From positions 372,001 through 436,000 of the forward strand of contig NZ_JMQN01000015.1 of NCBI RefSeq assembly GCF_000705555.1: a stretch of 64,000 bases of DNA. Reading direction: 5' to 3'. Within the stretch, counting starts at the first letter, position 1. Every line of letters begins with the position of its first letter. The translations under genes were made by a program, and so were the position numbers. Below the pieces are notes generated by a model. The model was not told the DNA's origin, searched no databases, and was given only the letters and a program-made list of their open reading frames with translations. Shown piece after piece: positions 8,852 to 22,760 of the stretch. The DNA comes from Marinobacterium lacunae. Lineage in GTDB: Bacteria; Pseudomonadota; Gammaproteobacteria; Pseudomonadales; Balneatricaceae.

Positions 8852-9775
8852 ATGACGACTGCGCTGATCAGCCATGTGGATTGTGAGCTACATCAGATGA
8901 GTGCCGGACATCCGGAAAGCCCTGAGCGGCTGCGCGCGATACACCGGCAGCTTGAGCTCAGCGGTATGCTTGAACGTTTGGATCTGCTAGTGGCTTCGCC
9001 CGCATCCCGGGCACAGCTGGAGCTGGCCCATCCCGATCACTACATCGATGCCATCTGCGATCTACATCCCGAGCGGGGACTCAGTTATGCCGACCCCGAT
9101 ACGGCGTTGAACCCCCACAGTCTTCGGGCGGCAGATCTGGCTGCCGGCGCGGTCGTGCAGGGTGTCGATCGGGTACTCGACGGATTGGCCGACAATGTAT
9201 TTTGCGCCGTGCGCCCTCCGGGGCACCATGCCGAACACGATGCCGCTATGGGGTTCTGTCTGTTCAATAATGTCGCAACCGGGGCGGGCTGGGCTTTGCA
9301 GAGGCCAGGTGTGAAACGTGTGGCGGTGCTGGACTTTGATGTACACCACGGTAACGGCACTGTGGATATCTTCAAGGATCGGCCGGATGTGCTGGTCTGT
9401 TCGAGCTTCCAGTTTCCTTTCTACCCCTTCCGGTTTCAGGATATCGACAAGCCCAATATCGTCAATACGCCGCTGCCGGCGGGTACGGGCAGTGCCGCGT
9501 TCAGGCAGGCGATAGAGCGCGACTGGTTACCGGCACTGGCAACACACCGACCGGATATGATTCTGGTGTCAGCCGGTTTTGACGCCCATCGTGATGATCC
9601 GTTGGCCGAGCTGATGCTGGATGATGAGGACTTCGGCTGGATCGGTGGCTTGATTATGGATGCCGCTAAGCGCTACTGCGAAGGCCGTGTGGTGTCGGTG
9701 CTTGAGGGTGGCTATAACCTGAATGCGCTGGGGCGCTCGGTTCAAGCCTACATCGAGGCGATGCTGGAGGGATGA
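8852..9775 (+). CDS. histone deacetylase family protein (class II HDAC/acetylpolyamine amidohydrolase fold)
   Basis: A 307-residue zinc amidohydrolase of the arginase/deacetylase fold, predicted to remove acetyl groups from lysines or polyamines. Diagnostic motifs in order: HPESPERL near the start, RPPGHHAEHDAAMGFC with the catalytic His pair, LDFDVHHGNGT with zinc ligands Asp and His, SAGFDAHRDDPL with the third zinc ligand Asp, and LEGGYN with the transition-state Tyr. The set is complete, so it should be active. The frame opens at 8837, but GGGGGAG 5 bases before the ATG at 8852 decides the start. The natural substrate of bacterial members is rarely known; acetylpolyamines or acetylated proteins are the alternatives. 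Confidence 0.9.
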   Translation: MTTALISHVDCELHQMSAGHPESPERLRAIHRQLELSGMLERLDLLVASPASRAQLELAHPDHYIDAICDLHPERGLSYADPDTALNPHSLRAADLAAGAVVQGVDRVLDGLADNVFCAVRPPGHHAEHDAAMGFCLFNNVATGAGWALQRPGVKRVAVLDFDVHHGNGTVDIFKDRPDVLVCSSFQFPFYPFRFQDIDKPNIVNTPLPAGTGSAAFRQAIERDWLPALATHRPDMILVSAGFDAHRDDPLAELMLDDEDFGWIGGLIMDAAKRYCEGRVVSVLEGGYNLNALGRSVQAYIEAMLEG

Positions 9776-9780
9776 GTAAA

Positions 9781-9803
9781 GCCCACCCCGACAAGGGGTG
9801 GGC
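9781..9803. terminator. hairpin terminator between convergent genes
   Basis: Arms GCCCACCCC and GGGGTGGGC pair perfectly (9 bp) around a 5-base loop. On the minus strand the stem is followed by TTTACTC, giving a short T-tract suited to trpB; the plus side lacks one. It starts 6 bases after the deacetylase stop and probably serves both genes. Confidence 0.6.
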
Positions 9804-9816
9804 GATGGCATAGTCC

Positions 9817-11019
9817 TTAGGATTTTGCCTCGAAGCCGAAGTTTTCGGCCACGTAATCGATATCCTTGTCGCCTCGACCGGAGAGGTTGATCAGCAGCGT
9901 CTGGCCGGGGTTCTCGCGGCCATGCTTCATGGCCCAGGCTACCGCATGGGCGCTCTCCAGTGCCGGGATAATCCCTTCCATACGCGAAAGTTTGTAAAAC
10001 GCATCCAGCGTTTCGTCGTCGCTAATCGCATGGTAGTTCACCTTGCCGGCGGTCTTGAGGAAGGAGTGCTCAGGTCCCACCCCCGGATAGTCGAGGCCAG
10101 AGGCGATGGAGTGCACCGGCGCCGGGTTGCCCTCTTCGTCGCTGAGCAGCAGACACTTGAAGCCGTGGATCATGCCCGGTTTACCGAAGGTCATGGTGGC
10201 TGAGTGCTCGCCGAGCTTGGTGCCCTTGCCCAACGGCTCCACGCCATTGAGTTGTACCCCTTCATCATCGAGGAAGGCGCTGAACAGGCCCATGGCGTTG
10301 GACCCGCCGCCGACGCAGGCGCCTACCTGATCCGGCAGTTCGCCGACCATCTCAAGGAACTGATCTTTGGCTTCGGCACCGATGACGGACTGGAAGTCAC
10401 GTACCATCAGTGGGAAGGGGTGAGGTCCGACTACCGAACCGATGGCGAACAGCGCCGTGTCGGCCTGACCCAGATAGGACTGGAAGGCAGAGTCGACCGC
10501 TTCCTTGAGGCTGCGCCCGCCAAAGCCCACCGGCACAACCTTGGCGCCGAGCAGCTTCATGCGGGTGACATTGGGGGATTCCTTGGCGATATCGATCTCG
10601 CCCATATGGATTTCGCACTCCATGCCGAAGTAGGCAGCCGCGGTGGCGAGCGCCACCCCGTGTTGGCCTGCGCCGGTCTCGGCGATGAGCTTGGTTTTGC
10701 CCATGTGCTTGGCAAGCAGCGCCTCTGCCATGCAGTGATTAAGCTTGTGGGCGCCGGAATGGTTGAGGTCTTCGCGCTTTAAGTAGATATGCGCGCCGAC
10801 TTCGCGGCTTAGGTTGTGCGCGTAATACACCGGGGTGGGGCGACCCTGGTAGTGCTTGCGGATATAGCGAAGCTCGTTGAGAAAGTCGGCCGAGCGGCCA
10901 AGGCTCAGGTAGGCACGATTGATTTCGGCGAACTGGGACTCCAGCTCCGGCGGCAGAAAGGCTCCACCGAACTCACCAAAATACCCCTCCTTGTTCGGGT
11001 AATTCTTCAAATATCCCAT
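9817..11019 (-). CDS. trpB: tryptophan synthase beta chain, stand-alone variant
   Basis: A 400-residue PLP enzyme joining indole (or an indole analogue) to serine. The PLP lysine is Lys92 in SGAHKLNHC, the catalytic acid is Glu114 in AETGAGQHG (the Lys-Glu spacing of 22 matches Salmonella TrpB), and the phosphate loop is VGGGSNAMG. Two features are unusual. The PLP loop reads [13 protein letters not shown] where canonical TrpB has HKINNCLGQALLA, and no trpA or trpF adjoins it; both neighbours are unrelated. It could be a second TrpB working alone, or the sole TrpB with trpA elsewhere. A hairpin terminator follows, and the 355-base upstream region should hold its promoter. Confidence 0.88.
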   Translation of the reverse strand: MGYLKNYPNKEGYFGEFGGAFLPPELESQFAEINRAYLSLGRSADFLNELRYIRKHYQGRPTPVYYAHNLSREVGAHIYLKREDLNHSGAHKLNHCMAEALLAKHMGKTKLIAETGAGQHGVALATAAAYFGMECEIHMGEIDIAKESPNVTRMKLLGAKVVPVGFGGRSLKEAVDSAFQSYLGQADTALFAIGSVVGPHPFPLMVRDFQSVIGAEAKDQFLEMVGELPDQVGACVGGGSNAMGLFSAFLDDEGVQLNGVEPLGKGTKLGEHSATMTFGKPGMIHGFKCLLLSDEEGNPAPVHSIASGLDYPGVGPEHSFLKTAGKVNYHAISDDETLDAFYKLSRMEGIIPALESAHAVAWAMKHGRENPGQTLLINLSGRGDKDIDYVAENFGFEAKS

Positions 11020-11374
11020 GATGCGATGCCTTTATGATGTGATACGAAAACGCGTGCCTCACAATAAATTTAATTAACAGGTGAAACAATACTGCAGTGA
11101 GTCGATTGCGCCGGATTGGTGAGGCAGGTCATGCGGTTGTGGGCAAAGTCAGTGCAAGGGATGCACCGTGAAGGTGAAGAAATCCGGCAACAGGGCGGTA
11201 ACGCGTTAATTTAGCGCTATTGATCTATGGCATACAGCATGCATCAGCTATGATTGCAGACCATTTCTGTCAATGAAGCCCATAGCACACCTGTTATGCG
11301 TGCTTCTTGGATGCCGGGCCCACAAGGCCTTTTGATCATCGGTTCGAACCGCCACAAGCGGAGGGAGTCGTTTT
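11020..11374. other. divergent intergenic region, trpB / YitT
   Basis: No coding potential is seen here. The region must carry promoters for the two divergent genes. A palindrome CGGTTCGAACCG lies at about 11340-11351, just upstream of the YitT Shine-Dalgarno, and could be an operator. I found no clear Trp-type leader peptide, tRNA or riboswitch. Confidence 0.4.
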
Positions 11375-11974
11375 ATGGTTTTTACTCATCGCTGGCTCTC
11401 CATTCTGGAGGGTTGCCTGCTCGTTGCGCTGGGCATACATCTGCTCAATTCAGCCCATCTGCTGATCAGCGGTACGGCGGGGCTTGGGCTTACACTGCAG
11501 TACGTGACTGGCCTTACATTCGGTACACTGTTCTTTATTCTCAATCTGCCTTTCTATCTGCTGGCGGCCCGTTTCATGGGACTGGCCTTCACATCGCGGA
11601 CCTTCGCCGCTGTCAGCCTGCTCACACTGCTGTCGGTACTGATGGATCGCTGGCTGGAGTTCAGCATTGCCGAGCCTGCGATGGCCGCAATACTGGGCGG
11701 CCTTCTGGTGGGCTTCGGGTTGATTATTCTGTTTCGCCACCAAACGTCCTTGGGTGGCATCAATATCCTGGCGATCTACCTTGAGCGCCGTTTCAATATC
11801 CATGCAGGCAAGACCACGCTGGCCTGCGATGTGCTGATTCTGGTGGTGGGCTGTCTGGTCTTTCCGCCCGAGCAGATACTCTATTCGCTGCTGGCGTTTC
11901 TAAGCCTGAGTTCGGTGATGGGGCGCTATCACCGCCCACCGGCCTGGGCGCAGGCCGCGCAGCCAGCCCGTTAG
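11375..11974 (+). CDS. YitT family inner-membrane protein
   Basis: A 199-residue integral membrane protein with five to six hydrophobic helices and the YitT-family pattern: LISGTAGLGLTLQYVTG near residues 31-47, and LFRHQTSLGGINILAIYLERRF near 120-141. GGAGG lies about 9 bases before the ATG. The family is widespread and its transport substrate is generally unknown. The gene stands alone, convergent with valS, and shares a terminator hairpin with it. Confidence 0.85.
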   Translation: MVFTHRWLSILEGCLLVALGIHLLNSAHLLISGTAGLGLTLQYVTGLTFGTLFFILNLPFYLLAARFMGLAFTSRTFAAVSLLTLLSVLMDRWLEFSIAEPAMAAILGGLLVGFGLIILFRHQTSLGGINILAIYLERRFNIHAGKTTLACDVLILVVGCLVFPPEQILYSLLAFLSLSSVMGRYHRPPAWAQAAQPAR

Positions 11975-11983
11975 ACAAAAAGA

Positions 11984-12007
11984 AAGGGCAGCCGTGTGGC
12001 TGCCCTT
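11984..12007. terminator. bidirectional terminator, YitT gene / valS
   Basis: Perfect 10-bp stem AAGGGCAGCC/GGCTGCCCTT with a GTGT loop. On the minus strand the stem runs into CTTTTTGTC, a good T-tract for valS. The plus side has only a short TTGTT, so termination of the YitT transcript may be weaker. Confidence 0.75.
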
Positions 12008-12025
12008 GTTCGATAACGCGGACTG

Positions 12026-14920
<2,895 letters not shown>

Positions 14921-15258
14921 GTCTTGAAATCCGGCAGCGTGATTGCGCCCAGAGCGAAGGGGCGCGGGGCGATTCGAAAACCGGACATTATACAGGCACA
15001 GAGCGACCTGTTACAGGGTAAGACGGGCGTTCAGCGCGGTGGTCTCCGCACAGGCTGGACGGCGGTAGCGGTTCGTCACATTCCTGAACCTGTACCTGTT
15101 GCAGTCTTTCTAGCCAGGCATCGGAACCTGGGGGATAGCGAGCACCCGCTTGTCGAGACAGGTGGGTGTCTATACTATCGCTCGCCTTCAATATCTGCTG
15201 ATCCTGCGGCCTATCGCTGTTTCAGCCCTGTATGGTTATCGGTGCGAGGTGTGTGGTG
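14921..15258. other. divergent intergenic region, valS / EamA transporter
   Basis: No protein-coding frame with family features is found. An AT-rich patch with TTATAC near 14990 on the valS side could be part of a promoter for either gene. I saw no T-box-like element and no convincing attenuator. Confidence 0.35.
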
Positions 15259-16167
15259 ATGCTCGATCGGGAGCGGGTAGGCGAGTTGTATATCGCAGGA
15301 GCGGCAACGATGTGGGGATTGCTGCCGGTCGTCTCCAAGCAGGCTTATGCGTCTATTCCCGTGCTGGTCTGTGCGGCACTCAGTGCGCTGGTGACGGCTC
15401 TGTTTTTTGCCGCTTGGCTCACCCTGCGCGGTGAGTGGCGGGAGCTGCTGTGCAAAGAGGCGTTGGCCAGTTCGCTGATCTCCGGCATTGGCATTGGCGT
15501 TCTTTACTATGGTTTGGTGTTCTGGGGGCAGTCGATGGTCCCGGCAAGCACAACCAGCGTGTTGCTGCTGATGGAGGTGTTTTTCTCCATGTTGCTGCTG
15601 CGTCTGATGGGGCACGAGCGTCTTTCCAGACGTCAGGGTGTCGGCGGTGCCGTTATGGTGTTGGGCGCTGTGCTGGTTCTGGCGCCGGATTCTCTGAGCT
15701 TTATCGGCAAGGGAGAGCTGATCCTGCTGGTAGCCGTGGCGATTCCCCCCTTTGCTAACTTCCATATGCAGAAAGCGCGCAAACTGGTGGGTGTCGGCAG
15801 TATTCTGTTCCTGCGCAGTTGCATCAGCTGTGCCGTGCTTTGGTTGATGGCACTGAGTTTTGAAACGTTGCCATCCGTAACGGATATGATGTCAGCGGCG
15901 CCCTGGGTGCTGATTAACGGATTGTTGATATTGGGTGTGTCGAAAATCCTCTGGGTAGAGGCGATTCACCGAATACCGATTTCGAAAGCAGTTTCGATGA
16001 ACTCAATATCACCGCTGGTTACGCTGGCGGTTGCCTACTGGCTTCTTGATGAGCGTGCGGACTGGTATCAGTGGCTTGGCTGTATACCGCTGTCGCTGGG
16101 GTGTTGGCTGCTGGTATCGCGGCCGGGGCGGCCGACTGAGCCGCTGGTGGCCAAGCGGGATGCTTGA
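15259..16167 (+). CDS. DMT superfamily transporter, EamA type
   Basis: A 302-residue inner-membrane protein with about ten hydrophobic helices in two EamA repeats. The first begins near LYIAGAATMWGLLPVVSKQAY, the second near GELILLVAVAIPPFANF. Near the end come ISPLVTLAVAYWLLDERADWYQWLG, a typical signature of the second repeat, and a short basic tail. GAGGTG 7 bases before the ATG at 15259 makes it a better start than the in-frame ATG at 15232. Family members export amino acids, nucleosides or other metabolites; the substrate cannot be inferred. It is convergent with pntB. Confidence 0.85.
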   Translation: MLDRERVGELYIAGAATMWGLLPVVSKQAYASIPVLVCAALSALVTALFFAAWLTLRGEWRELLCKEALASSLISGIGIGVLYYGLVFWGQSMVPASTTSVLLLMEVFFSMLLLRLMGHERLSRRQGVGGAVMVLGAVLVLAPDSLSFIGKGELILLVAVAIPPFANFHMQKARKLVGVGSILFLRSCISCAVLWLMALSFETLPSVTDMMSAAPWVLINGLLILGVSKILWVEAIHRIPISKAVSMNSISPLVTLAVAYWLLDERADWYQWLGCIPLSLGCWLLVSRPGRPTEPLVAKRDA

Positions 16168-16190
16168 GGCGGGTCGTAGATAAAGCGGAA

Positions 16191-16209
16191 GACCGGCCGC
16201 GGGCCGGTC
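16191..16209. terminator. GC-rich hairpin between convergent genes
   Basis: Perfect 8-bp stem GACCGGCC/GGCCGGTC with a 3-base loop, between the EamA gene and pntB stops. The minus-strand side continues TTCCGCTTTATC, a poor T-tract, so intrinsic termination is plausible but not certain. Confidence 0.5.
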
Positions 16210-16220
16210 TCCGTAGAGTA

Positions 16221-17627
16221 TTACTCGCTAAGGTACTTCAACACCGCATCCACACTGTCCTTGGCATCGCCGAACAGCATGCGGGTGTTCTCCTTGTAGA
16301 ACAGCGGGTTGTCCACCCCGGCGTAGCCGGTGCTCATGCCACGCTTGAGCACGATGGTGGTCTTGCCGTTCCACGGTTCCAGTACCGGCATGCCGGCGAT
16401 GGGGCTGTCCGGCACCTCTTGCGCAGCCGGGTTGACGATGTCGTTGGCGCCGATGACGATGGACACATCCACGTTCGGGAACTCCTCGTTGATCTCGTCC
16501 ATCTCGAACACGATGTCATACGGAACCTTCGCTTCAGCCAGCAGCACGTTCATGTGCCCCGGCATGCGACCCGCGACCGGGTGGATACCAAAGCGCACGT
16601 TAACGCCCTTATCCTTCAGCTTCTTGCTGATCTCGTACACCGTGTGCTGGGCCTGCGCCACGGCCATGCCGTAGCCGGGGAGGATCATCACCTCCTTGGC
16701 GGAGGCCAGCATGTCGGCCACCTCGTCGGCCTGGATCGGCTTGATATCCTCTTCGCTGCCGGCAGGACCTGCGGCACCGGCACCACCGCTGCTCTTGTTG
16801 CCGAAGCCGCCGAGGATGACGTTGACGAACTTGCGGTTCATCGCCTTGCACATGATGTAGCTAAGGATCGCGCCACTGGAGCCGACCAGCGCGCCGACCA
16901 CGATCAGCAGATCGTTGCCGAGCATGAAGCCCATGGCTGCCGCGGCCCAACCGGAGTAGCTGTTGAGCATTGAGACCACCACCGGCATATCGGCACCGCC
17001 GATGGCGACGACCATGTGTACGCCGAACACCAGTGCGATGATGGTCATCGCCACCAGCCAGCCAATACCGCCCTCTGGTGCGGAGGCGACGTACTCGACG
17101 CAGAACCCGATCGCGGCGAGTAACAGGACTAAATTGAAAATGTGCCTGCCCGGCAGCTGCAGCGGCTTGCCGCTGATCTTGGCCGCCAGTTTCAGATAGG
17201 CACAGATAGAGCCTGAGAAGGTCAGTGCGCCGATCAGGATGCCGAGGTAGGTCTCGGTGGCGTGGATCGCCTGCTCAACCGGTGTCTGGCTCACGGCGTT
17301 GTGGTCCAGGGCGTTGGCCCAACCGACGAACACCGCGGCAAGGCCAACCAGGCTGTGCAATACCGCCACCAGCTCCGGCATCTGGGTCATCTCGACTTTT
17401 TTCGCCAGATACCAGCCGATGGCGCCACCGGCAAGGATGCCGACGATGAGGACGAAATGGTTCTGGGTGACCAGTCCGACAATGGTGACGACGAGCGCCA
17501 GCCCCATGCCGAGCATGCCGTAGAAGTTACCGCGACGGGCGCTCTCCTGATGAGCCAGTCCCCCGAGCGCCATGATGAAGAGCGCACTGGCGCCTATGTA
17601 TGATGCTGTGATGATGCCTGTATTCAT
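16221..17627 (-). CDS. pntB: NAD(P) transhydrogenase subunit beta
   Basis: A 468-residue subunit of the proton-translocating transhydrogenase that makes NADPH from NADH at the inner membrane. The first about 270 residues carry eight to nine membrane helices ([20 protein letters not shown] at the start). The soluble C-terminal NADP(H)-binding domain has [31 protein letters not shown] and [12 protein letters not shown]. The frame opens upstream at 17678, but AAGGAG six bases before the ATG at 17627 fixes the start, 10 bases after the pntA stop. It is co-transcribed with pntA. Confidence 0.97.
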   Translation of the reverse strand: MNTGIITASYIGASALFIMALGGLAHQESARRGNFYGMLGMGLALVVTIVGLVTQNHFVLIVGILAGGAIGWYLAKKVEMTQMPELVAVLHSLVGLAAVFVGWANALDHNAVSQTPVEQAIHATETYLGILIGALTFSGSICAYLKLAAKISGKPLQLPGRHIFNLVLLLAAIGFCVEYVASAPEGGIGWLVAMTIIALVFGVHMVVAIGGADMPVVVSMLNSYSGWAAAAMGFMLGNDLLIVVGALVGSSGAILSYIMCKAMNRKFVNVILGGFGNKSSGGAGAAGPAGSEEDIKPIQADEVADMLASAKEVMILPGYGMAVAQAQHTVYEISKKLKDKGVNVRFGIHPVAGRMPGHMNVLLAEAKVPYDIVFEMDEINEEFPNVDVSIVIGANDIVNPAAQEVPDSPIAGMPVLEPWNGKTTIVLKRGMSTGYAGVDNPLFYKENTRMLFGDAKDSVDAVLKYLSE

Positions 17628-17637
17628 TGTCGGCTCC

Positions 17638-19200
17638 TTACTTCCTGAACATCCGCAGCATGCGCTGGGTGACGGCAAAGCCGCCGACGATGTTGATGCT
17701 GGTGATAAACACCGCCAGCGTGGCCAATATCACCACCAGCGGACTGTCACTTGAGATCTGGATCAATGCTCCGATGACGATGATGCTACTGATGGCGTTG
17801 GTCACGCTCATCAACGGCGTATGCAGCGAGTGCGACACGCCCCAGATCACCATGTAGCCGATAAAGCAGGACAGCACGAACACGGTCAGGTGCCCGATAA
17901 ACTCAGGCGGCGCGACGGAGCCCAGGCCAAACAGGGCCAGACCCGCCAGCGCCAGGGGAATAATGAACGCCAGCGGATGGGCCGGCTTGGCTTCCGGCTT
18001 CTCCAGCTGCGCCTTGGCCTTGATGCCGATGTCCTCTTTCGGTGCCAGGGAGATACGCGGGGCAGGTGGCGGCCAGGTGATATTGCCCTCTTTGACCACG
18101 GTGGCACCGCGGATCACTTCGTCCTCCATATCAACCACGATGTTGCCGTCCTTCTCAGGGCAGAGGTCGGTCAGCAGGTGGCGCAGGTTGGTGGCGTAGA
18201 GCTGGCTCGACTGCGCAGCCAGACGGCTCGGCAGATTGGTATAGCCGATCAGGGTGACGCCATGCTTGACCACCACTTTGTTGGCTTCGGTCAGCTTGCA
18301 GTTACCGCCGGCTTCCGCCGCCAGGTCAACGATGACGCTGCCAGGCTTCATGTTGGCGACCATGCGCTCGGTGATCAGCTCAGGGGCCGGCTTGCCCGGG
18401 ATCAGCGCGGTGGTGATGATGATATCCACCTCAGCGGCCTGGGATGCGAACAGATCCATCTCCGCCTTGATGAATTCGGGGCTCATGGTCTTGGCGTAGC
18501 CGCCGCTGCCTGCGCCGTCCTCATCCGGGAAGTCGAGCATCAGGAACTCGGCGTCCATACTCTCCACCTGCTCCTTTACCTCGGGGCGGGTGTCGAAGGC
18601 ACGCACGATAGCGCCCATGCTCTTGGCCGCGCCGATGGCGGCAAGACCTGCCACACCGGCACCGATCACCAATACCTTGGCCGGCGGAATGCGACCGGCA
18701 GCAGTGATCTGACCGGTAAAGAAGCGGCCAAAGTGCTGTGCAGCCTCGACCACGGCGCGGTAGCCTGCGATGTTGGCCATGGAGCTCAGGGCGTCCATCT
18801 TCTGCGCACGGGAGATACGCGGTACGCTGTCCATCGCCAGTGCGGTGACACCGCGCTCTGACAGCGCCTGCAGGGTCTCCTGGTTCATCGCCGGGTAGAG
18901 GAAGCTGATCAGGGTCTGGCCCTTGCCCAGCAGCTCGACCCCATAGAAGCCCAGCTCCGGGTGCTCCTTGGGTGGTCGCACCTTCATGATGATATCGGAG
19001 TGCTTCCACAGATCGCGGGGATCCTCGACGATCTCGACACCGACGGTTTTGTACTGCTCGTCATCGAAATTGGCAGCCGCGCCGGCACCGGACTCGATGG
19101 CCAGCGTGAAGCCCAGCTTCTGCAGCTGTGTCGCGACCTCAGGGGTGAGCGCTACGCGCTTCTCTCCCTCTTCGATCTCTTTGGGTACACCTATTCGCAT
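17638..19200 (-). CDS. pntA: NAD(P) transhydrogenase subunit alpha
   Basis: A 520-residue alpha subunit, single-polypeptide form as in E. coli rather than the split pntAA/pntAB form. The N-terminal NAD(H)-binding domain starts [20 protein letters not shown], with the Rossmann motif [22 protein letters not shown] at about residues 165-186. After a linker come four hydrophobic helices (about residues 410-510), including [20 protein letters not shown], that join the membrane channel. It heads the pntA-pntB operon; the promoter should be in the 465-base region upstream. Confidence 0.97.
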   Translation of the reverse strand: MRIGVPKEIEEGEKRVALTPEVATQLQKLGFTLAIESGAGAAANFDDEQYKTVGVEIVEDPRDLWKHSDIIMKVRPPKEHPELGFYGVELLGKGQTLISFLYPAMNQETLQALSERGVTALAMDSVPRISRAQKMDALSSMANIAGYRAVVEAAQHFGRFFTGQITAAGRIPPAKVLVIGAGVAGLAAIGAAKSMGAIVRAFDTRPEVKEQVESMDAEFLMLDFPDEDGAGSGGYAKTMSPEFIKAEMDLFASQAAEVDIIITTALIPGKPAPELITERMVANMKPGSVIVDLAAEAGGNCKLTEANKVVVKHGVTLIGYTNLPSRLAAQSSQLYATNLRHLLTDLCPEKDGNIVVDMEDEVIRGATVVKEGNITWPPPAPRISLAPKEDIGIKAKAQLEKPEAKPAHPLAFIIPLALAGLALFGLGSVAPPEFIGHLTVFVLSCFIGYMVIWGVSHSLHTPLMSVTNAISSIIVIGALIQISSDSPLVVILATLAVFITSINIVGGFAVTQRMLRMFRK

Positions 19201-19665
19201 TACTCTCTTCTCTCTCGAACCTGAAATGGAATTCTGTTCTGCAGCGCCCCAAGCGCGGCGCGTAGTTATCGATACTGCCTATTCTGTTGGCCTGTGGCGC
19301 ACCCGACTACGGCCTGAAAGTCTCATTCAGGCACTACAAAGGTGTCCCTACCAAGGGGAGGCAGCAGCGTTTCTGACGGATTGTAGAGCGGCCTTTCAGT
19401 GCATGACGTACCAGAAACGGCCTGCATCCATATCGCTTTCGGCATTTCAGCGCCATATTCGACTTAGGTCTAGTTGGTGACCTTGTTCGGGATGTGTGAA
19501 TTGAGGGGTGTCTTTAGATGCCAGCTCCAAGGATGTCACTGGCTAAATGAGCGCAAAGGCAGACAGCACGGTGCCTGCAGCGGAGGGATGTAATGGTAAA
19601 AGGGGGCGGCGGGTGGGCAGGCTACCAAATTCTGCAGTTCCAGTTCCCACAACTGCAACGGCTTA
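19201..19665. other. intergenic region upstream of pntA and downstream of the exporter operon
   Basis: No frame here looks like a real gene. It holds the pntA promoter region and the 3' end of the exporter operon. A 7-bp inverted repeat TGCAGTT/AACTGCA (19633-19639 and 19651-19657) lies just after the last permease stop and may be a weak terminator. Nothing else is recognised. Confidence 0.35.
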
Positions 19666-20859
19666 TTACTCGCTCTGCAAGGCTGATACGGGATTGAGCC
19701 GCGCCGCCTGACTGGCTGGTAGAACGCCGGCCAGCAGTCCAACCATAGCTGAAAGGCTGAGGGCGAGCAGCAGGAACAGCGGGCTGATCTGGATTGGCAA
19801 TGCCGGTATGGCCAATGACAGTATGCCCAGAAACAGGGCGGAGAGCAGAAGCCCTGCAAGTCCACCGGCCAGCGCCAGTAGCACCGCCTCACACAGGAAA
19901 AGCAACAACACCTGGCGGGTGGTGGCGCCGAGTGCCCGAAGCAAACCGATCTCGCTGCGACGCTCACGTACTGTGGTGACCATAATAGTCAGAATGCCGA
20001 TGGCACCGACAAGCAAGGAGATACCGCCCAAGCCGCCGATGGCGAGGGTTAGGATGCCGAGAATACGGTCGAGGCTCGAGAGCATCTCGTCCTGCGTGAT
20101 GATGGTAAAGTCCTCACCGCCATGGCGGGCGATCAGACGTGTGCGTATGCGCTCAGCCATGGCCTGCGCCGTGGTCGAGGGCTGATAGGTGATATCCACC
20201 TCCATCAGCCCTGTGCGGTTGAACAGGCTCAACGCACGGTCGATGGGGATGTACACGATGTCATCCAGATCGAACCCCAGCATCTGTCCCTTCTCCTCCA
20301 TCACGCCGACTACGCGATAACGCTCGCCGCCGACACGAATGAATCGCCCGAGTGGGTTTTCACCGCCAAAGAGTTCGGCATGTACCTTGTGACCGAGCAC
20401 GGCAAAGGGCTGTGAATAGCCGCCGCTCTGCGGCAGAAAACGTCCCAGCGCGATGTTAAAACGCCAGGCCGCCGCGGCATCAGGCCCGACACCGAGGATA
20501 TCGGTGTGCCGGACGCGATTACCGTACTCGATCGCGCCTGCACCCTGCACGATCGGGACCACATGAATGGCGTAGGGCAGCGAGCGAAAGCTGCGGGCGT
20601 CCTCGAGACTGATTGGGCGTGTGCTGGAGAGGAGACCGCCCATGCCGCCGGTTTGGGACTTGCCTGGGGTGACGGCGACGATCCGGCTGCCGAACTGGGA
20701 GAAGTTCTCCAGTACATAGAGCCGTATGCCCTGGCCAAGGGTGGTCAGCATGAGTACGGCGGCGATGCCGATCGCGATACCGACAATGGTCAGTACCGAG
20801 CGCATACGCCCGGCATGCAGGGTGCCGAACGTCAGGCGTAGATAATCGCGGCTAAGCAT
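19666..20859 (-). CDS. ABC transporter permease, MacB-type, second of pair
   Basis: A 397-residue permease with the MacB layout: first membrane helix near residues 18-42 (MRSVLTIVGIAIGIAAVLML), a large periplasmic domain (about 45-270), and three C-terminal helices with the motif ERRSEIGLLRALGATTRQVL. The ATG at 20859 lies within the last codons of the preceding permease gene (8-base overlap) and has CGAGGTG upstream. The longer open frame to 20946 is rejected because its extra N-terminus is low-complexity and lies inside the neighbour. It resembles the preceding permease, so the pair probably arose by duplication and forms a heterodimer. Confidence 0.88.
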   Translation of the reverse strand: MLSRDYLRLTFGTLHAGRMRSVLTIVGIAIGIAAVLMLTTLGQGIRLYVLENFSQFGSRIVAVTPGKSQTGGMGGLLSSTRPISLEDARSFRSLPYAIHVVPIVQGAGAIEYGNRVRHTDILGVGPDAAAAWRFNIALGRFLPQSGGYSQPFAVLGHKVHAELFGGENPLGRFIRVGGERYRVVGVMEEKGQMLGFDLDDIVYIPIDRALSLFNRTGLMEVDITYQPSTTAQAMAERIRTRLIARHGGEDFTIITQDEMLSSLDRILGILTLAIGGLGGISLLVGAIGILTIMVTTVRERRSEIGLLRALGATTRQVLLLFLCEAVLLALAGGLAGLLLSALFLGILSLAIPALPIQISPLFLLLALSLSAMVGLLAGVLPASQAARLNPVSALQSE

Positions 20860-22055
20860 CGTGCACCTCGCCCTTGAGGGCTTGTACCGGTGCCAGCCGG
20901 GCGGCACGGGAGGCGGGCAGCCAGGCGAACAGCGTGGCGACGCCAAGCGCGATGATCAAACTGCCGGACAGCGCCCACAGGGGTACGGTTACCGGAAACT
21001 GCGGCCAGATGCTGTGGCCGAGCCAGAGCAGGGCGTATCCGCTGATAATGCCGATCAGTGCGCCAAAGGCCGAGAGCATCAGCGCCTCGCTGATAAACAG
21101 CAGCCGTACCAGTGCGGCACTGGCGCCGAGTGCCTTGAGAAGGCCGATCTCGGCGGTGCGCTGGCTGACGCTGATCAGGGTGATGTTCATGATCAGGATG
21201 CCGGCGACCACCAGACTGATCGCGGCAATGGCGGCAACGGACAGCGTCAACAGTCCGAGAATGTCGGTGAAGGCGCCGAGCAGCGCATCCTGTGTGATCA
21301 GCGTTACATCGCGCTCGCCACCGTGGCGCTGTTGCATCAACTCTATAACGCGTTCACGGCTGCGCTCGATGGAGGCCCCGGCGCGTACTTTCAGCAGCAC
21401 ACGAAACATCCCCTGGGTGTTGAATATCTGTTGCGCCGAGGCCACCGGCAGGATGACCTGATTGCTGACATCCATGCCCAACGATTCGCCTCTGTCCTCG
21501 ACAATGCCGATGACCCGAAAGCGCCGGTCGCCGACGCGAATCCATTCGCCCAGCGCCCGTTGTGTGCCAAACAACTCGCGACGCACCTCGGGCCCGATAA
21601 CACAGACGGCACCAGCCTGTTGCAGTGGAATGTCCGGTAACGCCTGCCCCTGCTGCATGGACAGTTGGCGCAGCTCGAAAAAGCGCGCGCTGGTGCCCAG
21701 CGTCACAATTTCCCGGTTGCGCCCGCCGACGTACACCTGCGCGTTGCCGACGATCAGCGGGGCGACCATCTCGATGCCGGGCAGCCGGCTCAGGGCGTCG
21801 ACATCGTCAAGCGTGATGTCCCTAGTGCCCTCTCCGGTCAGTGGCGGCAGGCCTCCGGTGGTCTCTTTGCGCCCGGGCAGCAGAATCAGCGTGTCCTGTC
21901 CCAGCAATGAAAACTCATCGAGCACAAAGCGGCGTGCGCCTTCGCCAAGGCCGGTTAGCAGCAGCACGGCGGCCACGCCGACGGCTGTGGCCAGTAAAAT
22001 CATCAGCGTGCGAAACCACTGGCGCAGCAGCAGGTGAAGGTTGAACTGGATCAGA

Positions 22056-22069
<14 letters not shown>
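20852..22069 (-). CDS. ABC transporter permease, MacB-type, first of pair
   Basis: A 405-residue inner-membrane permease. First membrane helix at about 22-45 (FRTLMILLATAVGVAAVLLL), a periplasmic domain with the common pattern RDITLDDVDALSRLPGIEMV, then three helices near the C-terminus with SQRTAEIGLLKALGAS. The ATG at 22069 has GGTGA 5-6 bases upstream; a GTG three codons earlier (22078) is the alternative. It overlaps the ATPase gene end by 14 bases and the next permease start by 8, so all are tightly coupled. The substrate is unknown; MacB-type systems export lipoproteins, peptides or macrolides. Confidence 0.88.

Positions 22070-22756
<687 letters not shown>

Positions 22757-22760
<4 letters not shown>

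Noticed and set aside
11335-11360. GGTTCGAACC resembling a tRNA T-loop
   Set aside because: No acceptor, D or anticodon stems can be folded around it; it is just a 12-base palindrome.
19536-19967. Minus-strand open frame covering the pntA/exporter gap
   Set aside because: It overlaps the C-terminus of the permease in another frame and its translation is Cys/Pro-rich without family features.
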